64,000 nucleotides of DNA from Siniperca chuatsi (taxonomy: Eukaryota; Chordata; Actinopteri; Centrarchiformes; Sinipercidae): positions 16,501,001 to 16,565,000 of the forward strand of contig NC_058042.1 in assembly GCF_020085105.1 (NCBI RefSeq). Direction: 5' to 3'. How positions within the stretch are numbered: the first letter of the stretch is position 1; every line of letters starts with the position of its first letter. The notes below the pieces were generated by a model that had not been told where the DNA came from, ran no database searches, and was given only the letters and a program-made list of their open reading frames with translations. Of the stretch, positions 55,930-64,000 are shown in pieces. The translations under genes and the position numbers were made by a program.

Positions 55930-57290
55930 CTCACAACTGGGCTTAGCTACCATCCATATGTGAGCTACGGTAACACTTTACATTACAGCCTGCAAATTAC
56001 ATTTTGTACATAGAGTACCAATGAAATACTTTCATATACGAGGTACCTAGAAATAAATTACACTGTAAATACTCTTTTAATTACCCAGTACATATAAAAT
56101 AGTTACACACACAGAGAGGACCAAAAGGCTTAGCCTATATGTCCTTTTACAATAGTTATGTCATGAAAAGAAGCCAAACTACATGTGGCAGTAGGTTTAG
56201 TTTTGATCATCAGACGGATCTTACATTGGATCCCAAAACTACTTTACTAAAAGTATATCATAATTTAAAAATATATCACACCACAACTAATTTCATTTTT
56301 CAATTTTGGCACTGCTGCTCTGTTACAAATTTTTTCTGTCTTCTTACCCAGTAACGATATTAATTATTAAATATGTACATTGTAATTTCAAAAATACTAA
56401 TCTAATACCTAATCTCTTGTTTTTTATCCCTTGTACTTAAGTAAGTATTTTACTGATACCCGAAATGTTCTAGATTTACACTGTAATTTATATGCGGTAA
56501 TCTAAAGCTTCACTTGAGCTTTTCTACACTATAGCCAAATGTTTCAACACTATGTTTACAGTATATCAAAATTTTAAATCCCACTGATGGAGCTCTCTGC
56601 ACTCAGTGTAGCAAAGCAAAAATATTTAAAACAATTTAACAAGGACAACCACAAAACTATTGGGAATCAAGGAGTAATTCATTTCACCCAACAGTAACCA
56701 TCATGTTTCCCACAAATTATACACATTGCCCTTTTGGTCCATGTAGTTACAACAAATTTCTGTTAGATACAAGGCAAAATCAGAACAGTATATTTATGGA
56801 AAGTTTAAATTGAAGAAGCACTCTCTATTAAAAAACCTCCTGTAACAAATTGCTCATATGAATACAATTTTCATGACAGTTGCTCCAGAAAGGCAGGAGA
56901 GGAACCTGTTAAAAGTCACTATTTAATTTCCATAGCAAGGCAAATAACTGTAATTTTGCAAATGCTAGATCTCAAAGGAAAGACAGACACATTATCACCC
57001 CAGCTTCATCAAAATCAGGCCAGCACTTTTCTGAGACATTGTACATGACTCATGCTCAGACAGAGACAGCTCCGTCTCTGTGGGACACAGCTGGATGTAC
57101 CATTTACTCCAGTTTTACAGGGAATTTGATTCTCTGCTGTGTACTTTGTGCCAACCTAAAAAAAAAAAAATCCTTTTCAAGTTATTTTGTGGCACAAGAT
57201 GATGTGCTAAATCAACAAGGGTGATAAATGTATGTATGATAATAGAATATTAAACAAATACATGCACAGATTCCCTATCTGGAGTTATTT
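55930..57290. other. Intergenic, no feature recognised
   Basis: AT-rich sequence; no exon, RNA gene or clearly nameable repeat. An 11-bp inverted repeat (ggaccaaaagg at 56117, ccttttggtcc at 56731) is too short to define an element. Confidence 0.4.
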
Positions 57291-57291
57291 T

Positions 57292-57660
57292 AAAAAGGGA
57301 CAGTTCACCCCAAAATCAAAAATACATATTTTTTTGTGAGCAGTTTCATGTAGGAACTGTTTTCTTTCTACCGATAGTTCCTACATGAAACTGCTCACAG
57401 CAAAGTCTGTGGATTATCTTGAGTAACCGGGTAATGATTTCTGGAAAGAGACATTGCTGTTGAGTTTTTCAAATGTATTTAGTGGTGCCTTGAGCACCAT
57501 ATAGTCTTATGGTGCTTATATTCAAAAAATGCAGACATCTCTATGGATGATATCTCCAAAACTCGGCAACTCACACCAAAACAATCTAGATGGATAAATA
57601 GCACTACAGTTTGAAAAGTCAAATCAGAGTGAGAGGTCACCTAAAAGAGGATGTAAGTAA
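57292..57660. mobile_element. MITE with perfect 23-bp hairpin ('agggacagttcaccccaaaatcaaaaa' family)
   Basis: The terminus agggacagttcaccccaaaa, aatacatattttttt is followed by a hairpin with arms 57336-57358 and 57376-57398. Then come gattatcttgagtaaccggg, gaaagagacattgctgttga and atatctccaaaactcggcaa, all typical of the family. The family parts appear rearranged, because the hairpin lies next to the terminus. Non-coding. Confidence 0.65.
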
Positions 57661-57734
57661 GGTGCATGGAAATAATGTTCCAACCTCTTCACTTATGTTT
57701 TGTAATCTACATTTTGGCATCATAATTGTATTTT

Positions 57735-57985
57735 GTCATGAATGACTTCCTGTTGTGAATCTATTCTGTACACACGACATCTATTGCGTGTCTGTCCATC
57801 CTCGGAGAGGGATCCCTCCTCTTTTGCTGTTCCTGAGGTTTCTTCCATTTTTTCCCTGTTAAAAGGGGTTTTTGGGTAGTTTTTCCTTATCCAAATCGAG
57901 GGTCTAAGGACAGAGGGTGTTGTATGCGTTACAGATTCTAAAGACCCTTGAGGCAATTGTGATATAAATAAAATTGACTTGACAT
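57735..57985 (+). mobile_element. L2-like LINE 3' end
   Basis: Blocks in order: acatctattgcgtgtctgtc, ggagagggatccctcctctt, gaggtttcttcc, ttccctgttaaaaggggttt, gtttttccttatccaaatcg, agggtctaaggacagagggt, and an ending gatataaataaaattgactt. It is a fuller version of the copy at 19490-19846. 5'-truncated, no ORF. Confidence 0.85.
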
Positions 57986-57989
57986 GAAT

Positions 57990-59520
57990 ACTGTTCTGTT
58001 GAATTTCTTTCATTTAAAAGTTTGAGCATGCAGAGGCGCTCTTTTTGCATATATTAAGACGTGTTAGTGAGGGAGGTCCTTTTGATGAAAGTGGGTTTCC
58101 ATGTATATTTAATGCCATGGTTTGCCGAGCTATGCTTGAACGTGGATGGTAATGAGGACTGGCATGTTGAAAACAGTCTGTGCCACTCGTCTCCTCCCCA
58201 GGTGACAGTAACAGTCAGAGCAGAAAGCAGCCCTTTTTCTCAGCTTCTGCCCCTGCATTTGTCATTACAAACCAACAACATCACTTCCATGACTCTGTAT
58301 TTCCTAAATGCTATGTGTGTGCATGTGCATTAGTCTGTATTGTTCAATAAAAGGTCCCTTTAAAGGCCAAATCTATGGTGACTCTGAGAGCTCAACACAT
58401 TGCAGTGTGTTGAAAAAAACACATGCAGATGGACAAAACACAAACATATTCACCAATTTGACAACACATATGTGCACAACAAAATGCGCTGCAGATTTAG
58501 AAAACACAACCAAATTGATCTGATTGTATGATTCACATATTATTGCACAGCAAATATCTGTAGTGTATATAGTGAACAGGCAACAAAGCATGTGTCACAC
58601 TGAAGACATGTCTACACAGGAGGCGTTTCAGACGTGTGTGACGGAACAGATATGCTTCTATTTTAATCGATCGTGTTTTACTCGCGCTATATGCATGTAA
58701 ACACAACCCAAAGTGGAATTTTGTGTTTCAAGTCTATTTTCTTCTGTATCACAGTGACTGCGCATTGGGTTTTAGCTTTTAGTTTTTACACTCAATACTG
58801 TGCCTGAATGCATCTTGACAATCAAAAATCTATTTGGGATTGATAGAAGATTCCAGTCCTTTTAATTTTAATGATAGCCTTTAAGATTTGAATCACGGAT
58901 TGTGCCTTTAACAACAAAAGAAAAAAGGCACTTGCACTCAGTAGTTTACATTAGTTATTTTACTGTTACATATTACAAATATTCAAAATATTAACACTTA
59001 GAAAATAATCTATCATTTTCGGATTTATTCCAACATTTTCCCACAACTGTACAGCTGAACCGCATAATAAACCCACAAACCTGAGACACAAAATAAAATA
59101 ATTACAGCAGGGACAGGTTCAGAAAGCTTGCTACACAGTAGCAATTATGAACAGTACAAAAACATATTGGACCCATTACATCTTTTAAGTCAACGAAAAA
59201 TCTAACTGTACTGTATTTACCACAAAATATACTAAATGTACTACCTTGTCAAACCTGCAAAATATTCGCCAACTATGGCTGATCCTGTAGGCAAAATAAA
59301 ATGTTTAACATTTATGATGTGATGTCAACTGCTCATCAGAGGCCATCGTGGTGCTCAAAATGATTGTGTTCAACCATGCACCACTCTTCTGTCAGACTCC
59401 TGCTTCTTATCCTTTCACACACACAGACACACATGCGCACATACACATGTGCACACACAAAAGAAACAACTCCATCCAGTCCTGTGTGCTATTCACTGCA
59501 GTGTTCCTTTCAGGAGTTGA
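57990..59520. other. galnt18 3' flank/3' UTR region
   Basis: This is sequence downstream of the galnt18 stop on the minus strand and probably includes its 3' UTR. TTTATT near 59023 (AATAAA on the minus strand) is one possible polyadenylation signal. A CA-rich tract lies at 59398-59460. No other gene is seen. Confidence 0.4.
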
Positions 59521-62500
59521 TCATAAGGAGCTACTAAACAGCACGTTTGTGATGAACCATTTCTGTCCAGTGCATTTCTGCAGAGCCAGTTGGTAGCCAA
59601 ACTCATTGTCACTGCTTGCTACAAGCTCTAGGCATCTCTTTGATTTCTTGTTCTGAATGGATCCTCCCTGAAAAGATAAAAGCAGGCTGGTTAAAATTGT
59701 GCTGGGCTGCAGAAGAACAATTTGTGTGCACAATATAACTTGCCTCCTTTAAACCCACACTGTTGTGAATGGATACGCATGTGAGCTGCTGAAGCGCCTT
59801 GAGCTCTGGGAGTTTTGGCTGATTCACACTACCACCCTCATTGGACCCACCAGATAGCATAAACATGGTTTCAAGGCAAAAAACAACAATGCAATTGCCA
59901 GTGTAGTTATTAGCTTTCTCCCTAGCAAGGCCAAGATTTTAAGAGAATACACCGGATGAAAAGAATCAAAAAAGGACAACGAGACACAAAAACAAAATGG
60001 GCATCTGGTACTGAGGTGGAAGAGAAACAAAGGTATGAAGGACATGAAAACCTCCTATTAAGTTTCAGAGCCATTACAATATTGTTTAAATCAATTATTT
60101 AATGTATTGGCGGATGAGAAATATGCCTGGAGCAAGAGCAAAAGTAAGGTCCAACATATGAGAGCTGTTGTCAGAGTCTGAACAGAGTGAGCACATCAGC
60201 TCAGCAAAAATATTCCAGCATGTCCCGATAAAACGAGGCAGGATTTTCTCATTACAGGCTGACCAAGGGCAAGGGACTGAAGAGGAGGCCAGTCAATACA
60301 GTGTGGAGAGAGCTGTGAAGAGAGAGCTCTTTTCAATACTATGAGAGGAATGTGGGAGGGAAAAGACCTAATAATTGGACAGGTTGTACAAACTGTGAAC
60401 AAAATAATTCTTTCTGTATTTTCACAATAGTTTGGCCTGTGTCTGAGGTCCAAGAAACACTTTTTTTATAGATAACAGATTGATAATAACTGCTGAAAGT
60501 GGGCATTCATGGACCACTATGTAGCGGTGTCCTGAGCCAGCCCATAAAAGCAGTGAATGGGACAATCAAGGCATTCTTTTAACTAAAGGGTATTAGCTAC
60601 ATAAAGCCAGATTCGCTTCAGATCCTCTTGTTTATTGAAAGCCCACAACCTTCAAGATCAGTCATTATGTAATTCGACTAGGAAATGAGAAGGTGAAAGA
60701 AAACTCATTGTACTTATTTTTATTTTTTCTGTTCAAGTTTTAAGTGTACCGCAGAGAACAGTACCCAAACAAGGAGACACTTCCACTCAAGAAATGTTTT
60801 GACGCAGACACAAGCTCCACGGCCCTTGTTTTCCAAGGCTGGATCAGATCCTGGCAGTGTGCACTGTGTCTGTCAAACCACTTGTTTAAGCCCCATTCAG
60901 AGATGGTCTCCTGGTTGGTACGTCTTCGCTTCTGAGTGCAAAGCTAGTTATTACTGTTGTTGTTAATGTAAAATATTGTTAATATTTGCTTTTAATTTTC
61001 AGGTAAGAAACCTGTTTCAAAAAATGTCAACCTTTAGGAATAAATAAAAACTGTATACTAATAAACTATTGACGGAACCAGGTAATATCTAATAGTCTTA
61101 TGCTACAATATATTTCAAATATAGAATGACTTAACAGGCCATTAGCACAAAACCAAACCTATTTGAATTGCTGAACAAATCGAAGTTGTGGGCAGTGATT
61201 CAGGGGCCTGGAACAAGGCCAAAGTAAAACCCAGAATCCCTGTAAATCTGGAACATAAGCTGATAAAAAGGAGCGGCTCTGGGTTTTACTCAGCCAAGTT
61301 ATCTATATAACGTCTTGGTGCTGCTTCTGTAGTTGGCTAACAAATGTATTTGTGTGCATATAGCATGTGGGAAGGTTATTATTTGATTTAGGATGCTATG
61401 GTTTGTTAGTATTTACGTTACATTTACTATGCTATATACAGAACAATAGGTATTTGTTACAGGAAAATAAGAAGGCAACACCCACACATACCCACAAAAC
61501 ACACAAGCAAAACAAACCATATAGTCCCACCCACTGAACATATGTTTGCTTTTCTAATCAGAAAAATCAGCACCTGCTAACATATAACTTATCTGTAAGT
61601 AAGCTAGCACATATTTCATTTCTTTCACAAATCAAGGCTTATCAAAGTCACTTCTTTGAGGATAATTAGAGGTCCCTTCGCTTCCCTTATCTTTACAGTG
61701 GATGAGGGAAGCGAAACAATTTTGCACATTTCACTGGGAAGAGATTAAGAATATCTTCAGTTAATCAGGTTTTGTGCAGAATTGAATTAAGATTTAAAAA
61801 ACAAAACAAAAAACTTTCTTGCTCTCTAATCTGTACAGTGCTCAGTCCAAGTTGCTATGGTTGCATCTATTTCTGTTTGAGCTTGACATGTGCAGTTAAA
61901 ACTGTGTCAATAATTGATGCCATATTTCAGAGACGTGATATGCTCCAGCCTTGCTGATATGTCCCCACCCTACTTACTAAATTATACAAAGTTGACAAAA
62001 ATAACCACTTAAAGTTCAGTGTGAGGATATGTGACGTATGAGTTCAAGCATATAAAACTATTTCACACTTTGTGCCCATTACGCTGTAAAACCAAATAGA
62101 CACCTGTAGTGGCAGTCCAGAAGTGACATTGTCAAAAGAATATTTTACTCATTATAACAAGCGTCTAATATGAAGAACATTTGGGATTTTATACATATTT
62201 GGCTAAAAGAGGAATAAAATCTATAATTAAAACTGCACTGACAGCATAGCAGACAACAATATGAGGTCTTTTGAGCCCAAATCAAAGCATGCAGTTAATC
62301 CAATTCACCCGCTGTCATGGGGCATTTTGTGAGGTGGCTGCTTGTTCTGTTAAAACACATTTTGCAAGCACAGAGTCGCTAATGAAGAAAGACAATCATT
62401 AAGTTTCAATGACTCTTCATGTCTGAATGAGTTGCAGGATTGAGGGGAACTCCAGTCAAACAGTAAATTAAACCACTTGCATGATTAAAAGCTACTTCCG

Positions 62501-62779
62501 CAGTTGGTCTTCCTGTCACAAAAGACCTTTACTGAGGCTGAATATAAACAGAAAAACTGAATGTTAACCTTTTGTTTTCTGACCATGTGTGGGGGCTGTG
62601 TCATGGGTCATCACCTGAGTGAAGAGCCAGTGGAGCTTCATGCGTTTGGCTGCAGCATAGCTGCACTCGATGAGGCGCGGTCTGCTATTCACATCCACCA
62701 GGCACTTGTTGTCGTCGTCGTCAACGGTGGGACTCAGGAGCCCGATGTGGAGCTGCTGAGTACTGGTGTAGTACACATT
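59521..62779 (-). CDS. galnt18: GALNT18 (polypeptide GalNAc-transferase-like), last two exons only
   Basis: Two minus-strand exons join in phase 0: 62615-62779 (55 codons) and 59521-59667 (48 codons plus TGA). The first reads NVYYTSTQQLHIGLLSP, then DDDDNKCLVDVNSRPRLIEC and AAAKRMKLHWLFTQ. The last reads GGSIQNKKSKRCLEL, then NEFGYQLALQKCTGQKWFIT, ending LFSSSL. This is the C-terminal ricin-type beta-trefoil lectin domain of the GALNT8/9/17/18 subgroup; position next to eif4g2 points to galnt18. These are Golgi type II membrane enzymes of mucin-type O-glycosylation; several members of this subgroup show weak or no catalytic activity in vitro. CLEL and QKCTGQKW match the CLD and QxW lectin-repeat positions. 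The catalytic domain and start lie beyond 64000. Confidence 0.88.
59668..62614 (-). other. galnt18: Last intron of galnt18 (2.9 kb)
   Basis: Bounded by donor gtgatg at 62614 and acceptor ttttcag before 59667. I see no nested gene; open frames on either strand are short and without motifs. Confidence 0.7.
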
Positions 62780-64000
62780 CTGCAAGAAACATCACATCCT
62801 GCTATGAACAAGCTGTGTAGTGCTGTACTATATGATCAGACTGCTGGGGTTGACATTTAGATAATGGCCCTTCCAGAGCTGTATATGACCATTCAGGTAA
62901 TAAACTATGTAGCAAATGAGGCTTCCTCTTGGGTTGTCTTTGGGTATGAAAGAGACATTTATGAGGTTGATTTACATACACTAAATATGCATATTTATAC
63001 AGCTATCCTGACTGAATTGAGGACAAGGAAAGACAAGGCAGGGCACACAAAAGAAGTTCATTGTTAATTCAGGAATGGGGAGAAAACCCAAAGACTTGTG
63101 CCCTCTCAGATGAATCCCTCGCAACTGCTTTTTTCAAGGGCAGTTGTTTGCCCATATAAAGCTGCCAAAAGCTGAAAATCATTTGCAGGAGTAAAGCAGG
63201 AGAAGCATGTTAGGCAAGGCTTAGTGGTATAAACATGAGAGAGAGAATTTGTCGACAGAATTTACAGACAGAGCGGTGCTCAGAATCTACTAGTGTAACG
63301 CTGACTTTAGTTTGGTGTAGCGTACACAGAGTGATAAACAAGGATGTCCCGTATATGATGATATGAAAGTGTATAATTTGGTGGAAAGTAACCAAGCGAG
63401 GACACATTAATTGGTTTAAAGAATCCAAATGATAAAGAGGCGTAACAAAAGTGTGGGGGAGTTAGATTCATATCAGAGTAAAATTGAGTAGAGAGCAGAC
63501 AATTTAACAGGGACTCTGTCTGTAGAAAGTCTATATTTCATTCAAGACTGTCTGACTCAGCACTCCCATTAGCTGTCAAAGCACCCTAAGATATTTTCTT
63601 TAAGTAAGAAAAAAAAAAAAGACAGGGCCATGTTTGCTTATACTTTTCCTTTTTTACTCTTGCTCTCTAACTCCCAAACAGCTTCCTGCCTCCTTCACAC
63701 CAGACGTTAAACAGTCTGACAAGTATGATTTTATTTTATTTGTGCTGTTCACTTTTGGAGCAGTGCAGACTGCCAGGCCGTATCTGGCTGTGGTTTCTAT
63801 TGTTGCTGTGCTTAAGTCTGTATGTTTTATTGCTTGCTTGAGCTGAAGTGCTGTACAGTATGTTTGCTGACAACATGTTCTTCTTGTAAAGTCAGTCACG
63901 TGTTGCACTGCAACCTTTGCAATACCCTTCCTTTCATGTGTGCCTGTGCAATTTTCTTTGAGCACGTTAATATACTGCATTTACCGCGGATCACCTCAGA
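62780..64000 (-). other. galnt18: galnt18 intron, incomplete at window edge
   Basis: Sequence upstream of the penultimate exon. Acceptor gtttcttgcag precedes 62779. No further exon is recognised up to 64000. Overlapping short open frames at 63634-63980 lack any motif. Confidence 0.6.

Noticed and set aside
55590-55934. 114-codon minus-strand frame
   Set aside because: It is the antisense shadow of the RLE endonuclease part of the plus-strand LINE fragment.
56117-56741. Possible transposon with 11-bp inverted ends (ggaccaaaagg)
   Set aside because: The inverted match is short, the surrounding ends do not match and no target-site duplication is visible.
24880-59500. An additional protein-coding gene between eif4g2 and galnt18
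   Set aside because: No set of exons with joined phases or known domains was found other than transposable-element fragments.

Overview
This is nuclear DNA from a bony fish, most likely a percomorph teleost. The evidence is three vertebrate genes split by short GT-AG introns, long AT-rich non-coding stretches, and many teleost-type repeats (L2-like LINE tails, hAT- and Harbinger-type MITEs, Tc1 remnants, RLE-type LINEs and a Penelope-like element). The gene order and orientation, irag1-type gene (-), ctr9 (+), eif4g2 (-), galnt18 (-), match the human 11p15.4 block as I know it, so I read the window as a conserved vertebrate synteny block. No operon, CRISPR array, phage or other prokaryotic feature is present, and I found no new multi-gene system.

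Layout. (1) 1-4.4 kb: the 5' part of a minus-strand gene with an EF-hand-like region followed by a coiled coil (IRAG/LRMP/KASH5-type; best candidate irag1/mrvi1), with an RLE-type LINE fragment in its first intron. (2) 5.76-15.1 kb: complete ctr9, 23 coding exons, 1173 codons, the TPR scaffold of the PAF1 transcription-elongation complex; one intron is GC-AG. (3) 15.97-24.85 kb: complete eif4g2 (DAP5/p97), 20 coding exons, 892 codons. It starts at GTG, as in mammals, and lies tail-to-tail with ctr9. (4) 24.9-59.5 kb: a gene-free intergenic region rich in repeats. (5) 59.5-64 kb: the last two exons of galnt18, a GalNAc-transferase-family gene; the rest lies beyond the window.

The genes do not form a pathway. 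ctr9 acts in RNA polymerase II elongation, eif4g2 in cap-independent or alternative translation initiation, and galnt18 in the Golgi O-glycosylation family.

The most interesting signal is a Penelope-like retroelement (PLE) story. At 43.13-46.34 kb two 5'-truncated PLE copies sit head-to-head inside a 14-bp target-site duplication. A 420-bp block holding one PLE end plus 284 bp of its host flank recurs, with no difference that I can see, 3255 bp away at 39.58 kb, as expected of a 3' transduction. That insertion is flanked by a 50-bp duplication in which the 6-base loop of a hairpin is inverted. A third PLE insertion, in an eif4g2 intron, consists only of a tiny inverted pair of the same element ends, again with a 14-bp target-site duplication.
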